Below, one piece after another: positions 8,191 through 17,152 of a stretch of 64,000 nt of DNA. This DNA is from Acidovorax sp. Leaf160 (GTDB lineage: Bacteria; Pseudomonadota; Gammaproteobacteria; Burkholderiales; Burkholderiaceae_C), in the NCBI RefSeq assembly GCF_001424265.1, contig NZ_LMOV01000007.1:1-64000 (forward strand). The letters run 5' to 3'. Each line of letters opens with the position of its first letter. Position 1 is the stretch's first letter. The notes below the pieces were generated by a model. The model did not search any database. It had not been told where the DNA came from and saw nothing but the letters and a program-made list of their open reading frames with translations. The translations under genes and the position numbers were made by a program.

Positions 8191-8751
8191 ATGAAAGTTC
8201 ACAGCGCGGCAGGGCCCGCAGCACTTGCCTGCCTGGTCGCGTTGAGCGGCTGCAGCCCCGCACTGAACTGGCGCACGGTGACGCTGGAAGACGCAGGCCT
8301 GGTCGCGCTCCTGCCCTGCAAGCCCGACCATGCGGTGCGGCCGGTGGACCTGGGCGGCCACAAGGCCGACCTGTCCCTCTGGGGATGCGATGCGGACGGG
8401 GCGACCTTCGCCGTGTCGCATCTGCGCGGCCCTGGCCCGGCCGAGGCGGATGCGGCGCTGGTGCGATGGCGCGGGGCCGTGCTGTCCCGCATGCAGGCGC
8501 AGCCCGTCCCCGCCGCTGACGCCGCCACCGCCGCGGAAGCCTTCGCACCGCCGAAAGCGCTCGCGTTGCCGTCTGCGGTCCGCGTCACGGCGCAAGGTCG
8601 CACGCCGGGCGGCACCCCCATCACGGCGCACGCCGCGTGGTTCGGCCGACTGCAGGGCAGCGAGATGCATCTCTATCACGCCGTGGTCTATGCGCCCGCC
8701 GCCCGCCCGGCGGTGGCCGACACGTTCTTCGCCGGACTGGCACTGCAATGA
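8191..8751 (+). CDS. Hypothetical lipoprotein
   Basis: The 186-residue protein carries a lipoprotein signal (LACLVALSGC, so the lipidated residue would be the Cys of SGC near residue 19). The mature part has no motif that I recognise; it begins SPALNWRTVTLEDAGLVALLPCKPDHA. It ends with a helix-like ADTFFAGLALQ. It is probably anchored in the outer membrane. The ATG at 8191 has no Shine-Dalgarno, but a GATAAT -10-like element ends 7 bases before it, suggesting a leaderless transcript. The next gene, for EIIA, is 113 bases away. Confidence 0.75.
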   Translation: MKVHSAAGPAALACLVALSGCSPALNWRTVTLEDAGLVALLPCKPDHAVRPVDLGGHKADLSLWGCDADGATFAVSHLRGPGPAEADAALVRWRGAVLSRMQAQPVPAADAATAAEAFAPPKALALPSAVRVTAQGRTPGGTPITAHAAWFGRLQGSEMHLYHAVVYAPAARPAVADTFFAGLALQ

Positions 8752-8864
8752 GGGGCGGGGTCCGTCCGTGTGCGGATGCCCGGCCACGCGCCCGCACGCC
8801 CGCGCGCCCGTGCGACGGGCTGGCGGCGGGCCCGGCGCCATAATGCGGGCCACACCTGCCTGCC

Positions 8865-9317
8865 ATGACCACGACGCGCATCTTCCTCATCGCCCATGCT
8901 CCCCTGGCCCATGCCCTGCGCGAATGCGCGCTGCATGTGTTCGCCGACTGTGCCGACGACGTGGTGGCGCTGGACGTCCACCCGGCTGCGTCCCCGGAGG
9001 AATCGCTGGCAGCGGCCCGCATCCTCATGGAGCAGCAGGACGACCGGCCCACGCTGGTGCTGACCGACGTGTTCGGCGCCACACCCTGCAATGTTGCCCA
9101 GCGGCTGGTGGACGGCCACACCTCGCGCCTGGTCTGCGGCGCCAACCTGCCCATGCTGCTGCGCGCCGTGAGCTACCGGGCCGAATCGCTGGAAGCCCTG
9201 GTCGCGCGCGCCGTGGTCGGCGGCACGCAGGGGGTGATGCAGGTGGCCATCTCGGCGCCCCAGAATCAGATCCGACGGTCTCACCATGATCAAGAAAACT
9301 ATCACCATCAGCAATAA
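8865..9317 (+). CDS. PTS EIIA component, mannose type
   Basis: A 150-residue single-domain EIIA of the mannose/fructose class. The phosphorylatable His is His10 (IFLIAHAPLAHAL), and the family's DVFGATPCNVAQ segment is present. It would accept phosphate from HPr. No EIIB or EIIC transporter subunits are nearby, so a regulatory role is likely, as proposed for the similar EIIA-HPr-EI sets of other Burkholderiales. The 3' end overlaps ptsH by 32 bases, so its last 11 residues (HDQENYHHQQ and neighbours) are read out of frame from ptsH sequence. A CATAAT element lies at 8839-8844. Confidence 0.92.
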   Translation: MTTTRIFLIAHAPLAHALRECALHVFADCADDVVALDVHPAASPEESLAAARILMEQQDDRPTLVLTDVFGATPCNVAQRLVDGHTSRLVCGANLPMLLRAVSYRAESLEALVARAVVGGTQGVMQVAISAPQNQIRRSHHDQENYHHQQ

Positions 9318-9555
9318 GCTCGGCCTGCACGCCCGGGCGTCCGCCAAGCTCACCAAGCTGGCCGGCAGCTTCCCGTGCGACGTGTGGCTGTCGCGCGGTG
9401 AGCGCCGCATCAACGCCAAGAGCATCATGGGCGTGATGATGCTGGCGGCCGGGCTGGGGTCGGCCGTGGAACTCGAAACCGACGGCGCGCGCGAGCAAGA
9501 GGCCATGGACGCACTCGTGGCACTGATCGACGGCAAGTTCGGCGAAGGCGAATGA
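9286..9555 (+). CDS. ptsH: Phosphocarrier protein HPr
   Basis: HPr of 89 residues. The active-site His15 is in NKLGLHARASAK, and Ser46 in INAKSIMGVMML matches the regulatory phosphoserine of species that carry HPr kinase. It passes phosphate from enzyme I to EIIA. It starts inside the EIIA gene and ends 82 bases before ptsI, forming one EIIA-ptsH-ptsI operon. Whether HprK exists in this genome cannot be seen here. Confidence 0.96.
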   Translation: MIKKTITISNKLGLHARASAKLTKLAGSFPCDVWLSRGERRINAKSIMGVMMLAAGLGSAVELETDGAREQEAMDALVALIDGKFGEGE

Positions 9556-9637
9556 TGCTGGGGGGCGCCGTGGCTCGGCACGCTCGCCGGTGGGCGGGAG
9601 GGGCGGCGGGCCGGCCACGGGGCGCAGGAGCCCGCGC

Positions 9638-11395
9638 ATGACGTTCTCCATCCACGGCCTGCCGGTGTCGCGCGGCATCGCCATCGGCCGGGCGGTGCTG
9701 GTCGCCTCCAGCCGTATCGACGTGGCGCACTACTTCATCGAAGCCGATCAGGTCGCCGCCGAGATCGTGCGCGTGCGCAACGGCCGCAATGCGGTGATCG
9801 ACGAGCTGCAGCGCCTGCAGGCCGACATGCCGCCCGACGCGCCGCCCGAACTGGCCGCGCTGCTGGACGTGCACCTGATGCTCTTGCAGGACGAAGCGCT
9901 GGTGAGCGGCGTCAAGCACTGGATCACCGACCGGCTCTACAACGCCGAATGGGCGCTCACCACGCAGCTGGAGATCATCGCGCGCCAGTTCGACGAGATG
10001 GAGGACGAATACCTGCGCGAGCGCAAGGCCGACCTGGAACAGGTGGTCGAGCGGATCCTGCGGCACATGAAGGGCGTGGCCAGCCCGGTGGCGCCCCCCG
10101 GCGGCGGCGCGCGCCGCAAGCTGGGGCAGGAACTGCTGCTCGACGACACGGTGGACGTCCCGCTGGTGCTGGTGGCGCACGATCTGTCGCCGGCCGACAT
10201 GCTGCAGTTCAAGCGCAGCGTCTTCGCCGGTTTCGTGACCGATGTGGGGGGCAAGACCTCGCACACCGCCATCGTCGCGCGCAGCATGGACATACCGGCC
10301 GTGGTGGGTGCGCGCGCCGCCAGCCAGCTGGTGCGGCAGGACGACTGGGTCATCATCGACGGCGACGCCGGCGTGGTGATCGTCGATCCGTCCGCCATCA
10401 TCCTGGCGGAATACGGCTTCCGGCAGCGGCAGGGCTCGCTCGAGCGCGAGCGCCTCTCGCGCCTGCGCCACACCCCCGCTGTCACGCTCGACGGCCAGCC
10501 CATCGAGCTGCTCGCCAACATCGAACAGCCGGCCGACGCCGCCGTGGCGGTGCGTGCGGGCGCGGTCGGCGTGGGGCTCTTTCGCAGCGAATTCCTGTTC
10601 ATGGACCGGGCCGGCCACCTGCCCGACGAAGAGGCGCAATACCAGGCCTACCGCGAGGCGGTCGAGGGCATGCAGGGCCTGCCGGTCACGCTGCGCACCA
10701 TCGACGTAGGCGCCGACAAGCCGCTCGACAAGTCCCACAAGGACACGCACCTGAACCCCGCGCTGGGCCTGCGCGCCATCCGCTGGAGCCTCGCCGATCC
10801 GGCGATGTTCCGCACGCAGCTGCGCGCCGTGCTGCGGGCTGCCGCGCACGGGCCGGTGAACCTGCTGTTTCCGATGCTCGCGCACGTCACCGAGATCCGC
10901 CAGACCCTGGCGCAGGTCGACCTCGCCCGCGCCGAACTCGATGCACGCGGCGCCACGTACGGCGCCGTCCAGCTGGGCGCGATGATCGAAGTCCCGGCGG
11001 CTGCGCTCATCGTGCGCAGCTTCCTGCGCCATTTCGACTTCCTCTCGATCGGCACCAACGACCTGATCCAGTACACCCTGGCCATCGACCGCGTGGACGA
11101 AGCGGTCGCGCACCTGTACGACCCGCTGCACCCGGCGGTGCTGCGCCTGGTGGCGGATGTGATCGCTGCCGGCAACGCGCTCGGCAAGAGCGTGTGCGTG
11201 TGCGGTGAAACGGCGGGTGACGTGACCATGACCCGGCTGCTGCTGGGCCTGGGGCTGCGCAGCTTCTCGATGCATCCGGCGCAGATCCTTGCCGTGAAGC
11301 AGGAGGTGCTGCGTGCCGACACCCGCAAGCTCGCGGCATGGGCCCGGCAGGTGCTGGAGTCGGACGATCCCGCGGCGCTGCTGGCGTCCGGGTAG
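9638..11395 (+). CDS. ptsI: PTS enzyme I, phosphoenolpyruvate-protein phosphotransferase
   Basis: Enzyme I of 585 residues, the usual length for a non-GAF enzyme I. The start is the ATG of MTFSIHGLPVSRGIAIG behind a CAGGAG site. The N-terminal phosphohistidine domain has His209 in VGGKTSHTAIVARS. The C-terminal PEP-binding TIM barrel shows LFRSEFLFMDR, the FPMLAHVTEI region and the active-site Cys in SVCVCGETAGD. It starts the phosphate relay to HPr and EIIA from PEP in the cytoplasm. It is the last gene of the operon. A gap of 232 bases separates it from the Sia module. Confidence 0.96.
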   Translation: MTFSIHGLPVSRGIAIGRAVLVASSRIDVAHYFIEADQVAAEIVRVRNGRNAVIDELQRLQADMPPDAPPELAALLDVHLMLLQDEALVSGVKHWITDRLYNAEWALTTQLEIIARQFDEMEDEYLRERKADLEQVVERILRHMKGVASPVAPPGGGARRKLGQELLLDDTVDVPLVLVAHDLSPADMLQFKRSVFAGFVTDVGGKTSHTAIVARSMDIPAVVGARAASQLVRQDDWVIIDGDAGVVIVDPSAIILAEYGFRQRQGSLERERLSRLRHTPAVTLDGQPIELLANIEQPADAAVAVRAGAVGVGLFRSEFLFMDRAGHLPDEEAQYQAYREAVEGMQGLPVTLRTIDVGADKPLDKSHKDTHLNPALGLRAIRWSLADPAMFRTQLRAVLRAAAHGPVNLLFPMLAHVTEIRQTLAQVDLARAELDARGATYGAVQLGAMIEVPAAALIVRSFLRHFDFLSIGTNDLIQYTLAIDRVDEAVAHLYDPLHPAVLRLVADVIAAGNALGKSVCVCGETAGDVTMTRLLLGLGLRSFSMHPAQILAVKQEVLRADTRKLAAWARQVLESDDPAALLASG

Positions 11396-11627
11396 CCGGC
11401 AGCAGATGAGCTGACCACCGGGTAGCGGGCGCAGGAGGGGGTGGGGCGGGACCGCTCAGGCAGGTTCCCGCCGCGCCCTGTCCGGGCGATGGGCGGTCGG
11501 CCCCATGCGGCGGGCGCGACCAGGCGTTGTTTCGAGGCGCCCCGCCACGGGGCCGGCCCTTCACGAAGCAGTCACTGAACCGACATGTTCCCTGGCTAGC
11601 ATCGGCCGACCTAGATTGGCAGCCCCC

Positions 11628-12860
11628 ATGTCCGCAACTCCCGAGTATCTGAGCGGCTTCCGGCCCCGTTTCCGTCAGCCCAGCGCCGCGGACCTGTGCA
11701 ACGCCGTGCCTTGCATGACCGCCGACCAGACCAACGAGCAGGTCATGGAGGTGTTCGGCCAGCACCGCGACCTGGTCAGCCTGCCGGTGGTCGAAGGCGC
11801 GCAGCCCATCGGTCTCATCAACCGCAACATCTTCCTGTCGCAGATGAGCAAGCCGTTCCGCATGGAGCTGTACGGCCGCAAGAGCTGCATCGCCTTCATG
11901 GACAAGGAGCCGCTGGTCGTGGAGTCGACGCTCGACATCGAGGCGCTCACCTTCCGGACGGTGGAGTGCGGCGAAAAAGCCATGTCGGACGGCTTCATCA
12001 TCACCGAGCGGGGCGCCTATGCCGGCGTGGGCCACGGTTTGCAGCTGATGCGCGTGGTGGCCGACATGCAGGCGGCGCGCAACCAGCAGATCATGCACAG
12101 CATCGACTACGCGAGCGTGATTCAGCGCTCCACGCTGCGCAGCTCGCTCGACGCGCTGGCGCGGGTCTGCCCCGGTGCGCACCTGGTGTGGGAGCCGCGC
12201 GACGTCGTCGGGGGCGATTTCTACCAGTTCAGCACCGAGGGCGAGGGCTGGTTTGCCACCGTGGCCGACTGCACCGGACACGGCGTGCCGGGCGCGTTCA
12301 TGACCCTGATCGCCTCCACCAACCTGGGCCAGGCCATCAAGCAGCACGGCCCGCGGGATCCTGCCCTGCTGCTGGGCAGCGTGAACCGCAGCATCAAGCA
12401 GATGCTCGGCCAGCTGGATGGGCAGGACGCCACGCCGGGGTCGGACGACGGCATGGACGCCGCCTGCTTCTGGTTCGAGCCAGCGCAGGGACGGCTGGTC
12501 TTCGCCGGCGCACGTCTCGCGCTCATGCTCGTGCGCCCTGGCGCGGGCGAAGTGGACGTCGTGGAAGGCCAGCGCACGGGCGTCGGCTATGTGGACAGCG
12601 CTTTCGACCACCGCTGGACCAACCAGGAAGTGCTGCTGCCGCCCGGGACGCTCGTCTTCATCACCACCGACGGGCTGATCGACCAGGTCGGCGGCCCGCG
12701 CGCCATCGCCCTGGGCAAGCGCCGGCTGCGCGAGCTGCTGTACGAACACCGGCACGGCACGCCTGCGGAGATCAACCAGCGCGTTTTGGACGCGCTGCGC
12801 GACTGGCAGGGCGAGCAGCACCGCCGCGACGACCTGACTTTCTTTTGCTTTCGTACCTGA
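11628..12860 (+). CDS. siaA: CBS-domain PP2C/SpoIIE-type protein phosphatase (SiaA role)
   Basis: The 410-residue protein is soluble: no membrane segment is visible. Residues about 24-142 read as a pair of CBS-like units (AVPCMTADQTNEQVME, LVSLPVVEGAQPIGLI; then FIITERGAYAGVGHGLQLM). Residues about 180-410 are a SpoIIE-type PP2C domain with metal-binding Asp197 (VVGGDFYQF) and Asp214 (VADCTGHGVPGAF), then TTDGL and RRDDLTF. In Pseudomonas, SiaA dephosphorylates SiaC but senses through a membrane HAMP protein. The CBS sensor here would bind a nucleotide. The start at MSATPEYLSGF was chosen because the 41 upstream in-frame residues are low-complexity. It is followed after 14 bases by the siaB gene. 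Confidence 0.88.
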   Translation: MSATPEYLSGFRPRFRQPSAADLCNAVPCMTADQTNEQVMEVFGQHRDLVSLPVVEGAQPIGLINRNIFLSQMSKPFRMELYGRKSCIAFMDKEPLVVESTLDIEALTFRTVECGEKAMSDGFIITERGAYAGVGHGLQLMRVVADMQAARNQQIMHSIDYASVIQRSTLRSSLDALARVCPGAHLVWEPRDVVGGDFYQFSTEGEGWFATVADCTGHGVPGAFMTLIASTNLGQAIKQHGPRDPALLLGSVNRSIKQMLGQLDGQDATPGSDDGMDAACFWFEPAQGRLVFAGARLALMLVRPGAGEVDVVEGQRTGVGYVDSAFDHRWTNQEVLLPPGTLVFITTDGLIDQVGGPRAIALGKRRLRELLYEHRHGTPAEINQRVLDALRDWQGEQHRRDDLTFFCFRT

Positions 12861-12874
12861 GACGGACACCGGAT

Positions 12875-13447
12875 ATGCCCTCCCACCAGATCGCCGAAAA
12901 ATACGGCTCCTTCTTCCAGCTGGCCCGCCAGCACCAGGTCATCTTCTACTACGTGGGCTACTTCTCGCAGACCATCATCGCCGCCATGGCCGATGCGGTG
13001 AAGCTGCAGCTGGAGGTGGCCGGCGTGGCCGGGCCCACGCGGCGCAAGCTGTTTTCGGCTTTCGTGGAGATGGCGCAGAACATCGTGCATTACTCGGCGG
13101 ATGCCCTGACGCCCGCCAGCCAGGACAACGGCGAGCTGCGGCACGGGTCGGTATGCATTCGCCGCGAGGCGGACGGCAGCTTCACGGTGGTGTGCGCCAA
13201 TCCGGTCGAGCCCCGCATCGCCGATGAGCTGCGGGGCAAGCTGGACACGCTGCGCAGCATGACGCTGGACGAAGTCAAGCAGGCGTATCGCCAGACCCTG
13301 CGCGAAGAAAGCCCCGAAGGCAGCAAGGGCGCGGGCATGGGCTTTCTCACCATGGCGCGCGACGCCCGGGAGCCGCTGGAGTTCGACTTCGACCCCGCCC
13401 AGGAGGCCGGCAAACCCCCCGTGTTCTACCTGAAGGCCGCGATCTGA
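12875..13447 (+). CDS. siaB: SiaB-family protein kinase
   Basis: A 190-residue protein of the SiaB family (DUF6272), a GHKL-like kinase that phosphorylates SiaC. An N-box-like EMAQNIVHYS and a glycine-rich GSKGAGMGFLTMAR loop are visible, consistent with ATP binding. It begins MPSHQIAEKYGSFFQLAR, and the family's IFYYVGYFSQTIIAAM segment is present. It lies between the phosphatase and siaC genes with short spacers, so the four genes look like one operon. Kinase activity on SiaC is established for Pseudomonas and inferred here. Confidence 0.88.
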   Translation: MPSHQIAEKYGSFFQLARQHQVIFYYVGYFSQTIIAAMADAVKLQLEVAGVAGPTRRKLFSAFVEMAQNIVHYSADALTPASQDNGELRHGSVCIRREADGSFTVVCANPVEPRIADELRGKLDTLRSMTLDEVKQAYRQTLREESPEGSKGAGMGFLTMARDAREPLEFDFDPAQEAGKPPVFYLKAAI

Positions 13448-13479
13448 GTGCGCCTGCCGGACACGAATCGAGAACACAG

Positions 13480-13869
13480 ATGGACAACCTCTATATCGCC
13501 CCGACCCCCAGCTCCCCCGAGGTGGACTTCCAATTCGACAACCACGCACTCAGCCTGCGCGGCGAGTCCTATCCCGAGAATGCCGCCGCGTTCTATGGCG
13601 GCATCCTCACGCAGCTCAGGGCCTATCTGGCCGAACAGTCGGGACGCAGGATCGAGGTGAGCATTGCGCTCGCCTACTTCAACAGCTCCAGCACCAAGAT
13701 GCTGTTCAACCTCATCGAGGCCTTGAGCGAGGCGGCTGCACAAGGCAATGACGTGGCCGTGCGCTGGTACCACGACGAAGAGGACGACACCATCCTCGAA
13801 TTCGGCCAGGAGCTCAGCGAAGACTTCCCCGCACTCCGCTTCACCACCCATCCCGTGAGTGCCGCCTGA
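13480..13869 (+). CDS. siaC: SiaC-family regulatory phosphoprotein
   Basis: A 129-residue DUF1987 protein. The segment IALAYFNSSSTKMLFNLIEAL carries Thr72 in the place where SiaC of P. aeruginosa is phosphorylated (Thr68). In that species unphosphorylated SiaC binds and switches on the diguanylate cyclase SiaD, while SiaB and SiaA set its phosphorylation state. Its stop codon overlaps the siaD start (TGATG), so the two are translationally coupled, fitting a direct partner. Confidence 0.9.
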   Translation: MDNLYIAPTPSSPEVDFQFDNHALSLRGESYPENAAAFYGGILTQLRAYLAEQSGRRIEVSIALAYFNSSSTKMLFNLIEALSEAAAQGNDVAVRWYHDEEDDTILEFGQELSEDFPALRFTTHPVSAA

Positions 13870-14639
13870 TGCCCCAGCATGCGCCCGAGGCTGCGCCGCC
13901 CGATCTGTTCGATGCCGAACACCAGGCGCTGCAGGCAGCACGCGAGGTGCACCGCGCCCACGGCGGGGCCGACGATCGTGCACCCTGCCACCAGGCCCTG
14001 GGGGAACTGCTGTCGGCCTACGAACGCCTGCTGCGGGAAACCCGCCGGCTGGTGCGCCGCAGCGACCGGGCAGAGCTGGAGATGAACCAGCTGAACATGC
14101 GCTTGCAGGACCTGGCGGCGCAGCTGGAATTCCGCGCGAACCACGACCCGCTGACCGGCGTGCTCAACCGGGCGGCCATCATCGAGCAGGTGAACCGGCG
14201 ACTGCGCGGCGGTGGCCTGGCGCTGATCGTGCTGGACATCGATTTCTTCAAGCGCGTCAACGACAGCTTCGGCCATCCGGTAGGAGACCGGGTCATCCTG
14301 GGGGTGGTGGACTGCCTGAAAGCGGTGGTGCCCCGCTGCGCGCAAGTCGGCCGTGTGGGCGGAGAAGAATTCACCGTGGTGCTGCCGGGCCTGGGGCTGG
14401 CGGATGCGCTCCCAGTGGCCGACGCCCTGCGCTGCGCCATCGAGGCCCATCCGTTCGCACTGCCTGATGCCAGCCGCATCACCGCGAGCTTCGGCCTCTG
14501 CGTGGCCGAGGCGGGCAGCGATTTCGACTGCGCCTATGGACGGGCCGACGAGGCGCTCTACGCAGCCAAGCGGGGCGGCCGCAATCGGGTGTGCATCGCA
14601 GAGGGCGTGACGCTGGCGCCCCTGGCGGCATGCGCATGA
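13869..14639 (+). CDS. siaD: GGDEF diguanylate cyclase (SiaD role)
   Basis: A 256-residue cytoplasmic protein. Residues about 45-88 are a charged helical, probably coiled-coil stalk (YERLLRETRRLVRRSDR). The GGDEF domain follows at about 90-250 with DPLTGVLNR, the metal-binding DIDFFKRVND (Asp123) and an active GGEEF at 164-168. The product would be c-di-GMP. The inhibitory RxxD site five residues before GGEEF is absent (RCAQ), so product inhibition is probably weak. It has no transmembrane or PAS sensor, so control through SiaC is likely. It is the last gene of the module. Confidence 0.9.
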   Translation: MPQHAPEAAPPDLFDAEHQALQAAREVHRAHGGADDRAPCHQALGELLSAYERLLRETRRLVRRSDRAELEMNQLNMRLQDLAAQLEFRANHDPLTGVLNRAAIIEQVNRRLRGGGLALIVLDIDFFKRVNDSFGHPVGDRVILGVVDCLKAVVPRCAQVGRVGGEEFTVVLPGLGLADALPVADALRCAIEAHPFALPDASRITASFGLCVAEAGSDFDCAYGRADEALYAAKRGGRNRVCIAEGVTLAPLAACA

Positions 14640-14738
14640 GGGCGGGCAGTTGACGCCGCGTCGCGCTGCGTCCGCAAGGGCCTCACCGGATCGAGGCAGG
14701 GGCTGAGACCGGTGGGGGCGGCAGGCGGATGTGCCGCC

Positions 14739-14771
14739 CATTCACCGCCTATTCACGGCCCATTCACGGCC
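14739..14771. repeat. 11-bp tandem repeat, three units
   Basis: CATTCACCGCC, TATTCACGGCC and CATTCACGGCC stand in tandem in the 166-base gap between the convergent siaD and lipA genes. A partial unit may follow. No terminator with a T-run was found in this gap. Confidence 0.75.
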
Positions 14772-14805
14772 AATTTGCCGCCCGTGCCGGACCGCAGTGC
14801 TCCGC

Positions 14806-15795
14806 TCAGGCCGCGACCACGCCGGCTGCGTGAGCCTGCTGATCCGCGTGGTAGCTGGAGCGCACCATCGCACCTACGGCAGCGTGGGTGAAGCCCATCT
14901 TGTAGGCCTCTTGCTCGTACATCTTGAAGGTGTCGGGGTGCACGTAGCGACGCACCGGCAGATGGCTGTTGGAGGGCGCGAGGTACTGGCCGATGGTCAG
15001 CATGTCGATGTCGTGCGCGCGCATGTCGCGCATCACCTGCAGGATCTCTTCGTCCGTCTCGCCCAGGCCCACCATGATGCCGCTCTTGGTCGGCACGCCG
15101 GGGTGCAGCGCCTTGAACTTCTTGAGCAGGTTCAGGCTGAACTGGTAGTCGGAGCCGGGGCGCGCTTCCTTGTAGAGGCGCGGCGCCGTTTCCAGGTTGT
15201 GGTTCATCACGTCCGGTGGCGCTGCCTTCAGGATCTCCAGCGCTCGGTCGTCGCGGCCGCGGAAGTCGGGCACCAGGATCTCGATCTGCGTGGCGGGCGA
15301 GAGCTCGCGGATGTTGCGGATGCACTCGACGAAGTGGCCGCTGCCGCCGTCGCGCAGGTCGTCGCGATCGACGCTGGTGATCACCACGTACTTGAGCTTC
15401 AGGGCGGCGATGGTGCGCGCCAGGTTGAGCGGCTCGTCCTTGTCCAGCGGGTCGGGGCGGCCGTGGCCCACGTCGCAGAAGGGGCAGCGGCGGGTGCACT
15501 TGTCGCCCATGATCATGAACGTAGCCGTGCCCTTGCCGAAGCATTCGCCGATGTTCGGGCATGAGGCTTCTTCGCAGACCGTGTGCAGCTTGTGCTCGCG
15601 CAGGATCTCCTTGATCTCGTAGAAGCGCGTGGTGGGCGAGCCCGCCTTGACGCGAATCCACTCGGGCTTCTTCAGCACCTCGCCCTGCTCGACCTTGATC
15701 GGAATGCGCGACAGCTTGGCCGCAGCCTTCTGCTTGGCCAGCGGGTTGTAGGTGGCGGAGGATTGCGCTTCGCGGACGACTTCGGGAGTGCTCAT
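14806..15795 (-). CDS. lipA: Lipoyl synthase
   Basis: Radical-SAM enzyme of 329 residues. It inserts two sulfurs into the octanoyl group on lipoyl-dependent enzymes. Both iron-sulfur motifs are present: the auxiliary set Cys74, Cys79, Cys85 ([12 protein letters not shown]) and the radical-SAM set Cys100, Cys104, Cys107 (CTRRCPFC). The C-terminal RSSYHA includes the Ser that ligates the auxiliary cluster. It lies 15 bases after lipB, the order needed for the two-step pathway. Confidence 0.98.
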   Translation of the reverse strand: MSTPEVVREAQSSATYNPLAKQKAAAKLSRIPIKVEQGEVLKKPEWIRVKAGSPTTRFYEIKEILREHKLHTVCEEASCPNIGECFGKGTATFMIMGDKCTRRCPFCDVGHGRPDPLDKDEPLNLARTIAALKLKYVVITSVDRDDLRDGGSGHFVECIRNIRELSPATQIEILVPDFRGRDDRALEILKAAPPDVMNHNLETAPRLYKEARPGSDYQFSLNLLKKFKALHPGVPTKSGIMVGLGETDEEILQVMRDMRAHDIDMLTIGQYLAPSNSHLPVRRYVHPDTFKMYEQEAYKMGFTHAAVGAMVRSSYHADQQAHAAGVVAA

Positions 15796-15810
15796 GGCAG
15801 GTCTTGCAGA

Positions 15811-16506
15811 TCAGGGAGCGAGGCGCGTGGCGAGTTGCCCCGCCAGTACGGTGGCGGCCTCGTCCCAGGTGGTGTGGACCCCGATTGTAGAAAGGTCCAC
15901 CGTGGCCAGCCCTGCATAGCCGCAAGGGTTGATCCGCGAGTAGGGCTCCAGGTCCATGTCCACGTTCAACGCCACGCCGTGGTAGGTGCAGTGCCGGGTC
16001 ACCTTGATGCCCAGTGCGGCGATCTTGCCGAGGCCGGTGAAATCGGGCGCTGCAACATGACCCGCAGCGCCCGCATGCTGGGGGCGTTGGGGCAGGAGCG
16101 CGTGGCTGCCGGGGTCGTCCAGCCGCACGTAGATGCCCGGCGCTCCGGTCACGCGGTGGCCCGTCACGCCGAAATGGCCGAGCGTGTGGATCACCGCCTC
16201 TTCGATGCGATAGACGTATTCCTTGACGAAGTAGCCCGCGCGGCGCAGATCGACCAACGGATAGGCGACCACCTGGCCCGGTCCGTGATAGGTCACCTGG
16301 CCGCCCCGGTTGCTGGCGAAGACCGGAATGTCGGCCGGGGCCAGCAAGTGGCTGGCCTGGCCCGCCACACCCTGGGTGTAGAGGGGCGGGTGCTCGCAGA
16401 TCCAGAGTTCGTCGGGCGTGCCGTCGCCACGCTCCTGCGTGAAGCGCTGCATGGCGTCCACCGTCTCGGCGTAGTCGGCGCGGCCGAGAAAGCGCGGCTC
16501 CATCAT
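15811..16506 (-). CDS. lipB: Octanoyltransferase LipB
   Basis: A 231-residue enzyme that moves the octanoyl group from acyl carrier protein to the lipoyl domains. Signature [12 protein letters not shown] is at residues 67-78. The catalytic pair is Lys161 ([12 protein letters not shown]) and Cys173 (RHCTYHG). Residues about 129-158 form a short insertion before the active-site Lys. It is cotranscribed with ybeD upstream (28-base gap) and lipA downstream. Confidence 0.97.
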   Translation of the reverse strand: MMEPRFLGRADYAETVDAMQRFTQERGDGTPDELWICEHPPLYTQGVAGQASHLLAPADIPVFASNRGGQVTYHGPGQVVAYPLVDLRRAGYFVKEYVYRIEEAVIHTLGHFGVTGHRVTGAPGIYVRLDDPGSHALLPQRPQHAGAAGHVAAPDFTGLGKIAALGIKVTRHCTYHGVALNVDMDLEPYSRINPCGYAGLATVDLSTIGVHTTWDEAATVLAGQLATRLAP

Positions 16507-16534
16507 GGCCGGGTCTGACCGGGGCGTGCCGGCG

Positions 16535-16861
16535 TCAGAGGACGACCTTGACCAGCGGGTGCGAGGAGAGGGCGCGGTACAGGTCGTCCAGTTGTTCGCG
16601 GCTGGTGGCGGTGACGGTGATCGTCACGCCTAGGTACTTGCCCGCCCGGCTGTCGCGCAGTTCGATGGTCGAAGCATCGAAGTCCGGGTCGAAGCGCCGT
16701 GCCGTTTCCGTGATGGCGCCGACGAAGCCGTCCACCTTCTGTCCCATCACCTTGATGGGAAACTGCGACGGATACTCGATCAGCGAATCCTTGCGCGCGT
16801 CGCCGGCAACGGCGTCGGTTTCAGGGTTTGCGGCATCGAAAGGGGTGGGAGGCTGGGTCAT
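16535..16861 (-). CDS. ybeD: YbeD/DUF493 family protein
   Basis: A 108-residue DUF493 protein of the YbeD family. The start is the ATG of [14 protein letters not shown]; the frame is open further upstream but that part is not conserved in type. The ACT-like alpha/beta core is recognisable ([38 protein letters not shown]). In many proteobacteria it sits before lipB, as here, and has been suggested to have a regulatory role in lipoate metabolism. That role is not proven. Confidence 0.92.
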   Translation of the reverse strand: MTQPPTPFDAANPETDAVAGDARKDSLIEYPSQFPIKVMGQKVDGFVGAITETARRFDPDFDASTIELRDSRAGKYLGVTITVTATSREQLDDLYRALSSHPLVKVVL

Positions 16862-17116
16862 GGCTCGAAAAGAAATTGCGGCAATGGACGGGTGCGCCAA
16901 GTGTGCCGACGTTGGCATTGTGCGACATGCCCTGCAAAGTCTGAGGGCTCTTTCAGTCGCGGGGCTGTCACAGTGTGCTGCCACCCTGCAGCACGGGGTG
17001 ACACGGGGCCAGTGTTCGCCGGTTGCCTACGGCCAGGGCGCCCCGCCTGTCCACCCGCCTGCCGCAGGCACCACGCCGGTGCGCGGACAGCCCCGGAATG
17101 TGCGTGGATCGCCCCG

Positions 17117-17142
17117 CAGAGGGGCACCGGAGTGCCCCTCTG
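17117..17142. promoter_or_regulatory. Perfect 11-bp hairpin upstream of the atp promoter
   Basis: CAGAGGGGCAC (17117-17127) and its exact complement (17132-17142) flank a CGGA loop. There is no T-run. It sits just upstream of the proposed atp promoter and could bind a regulator as DNA or act as an RNA hairpin. Its role is unknown. Confidence 0.5.
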
Positions 17143-17152
17143 TCACAAGGCA

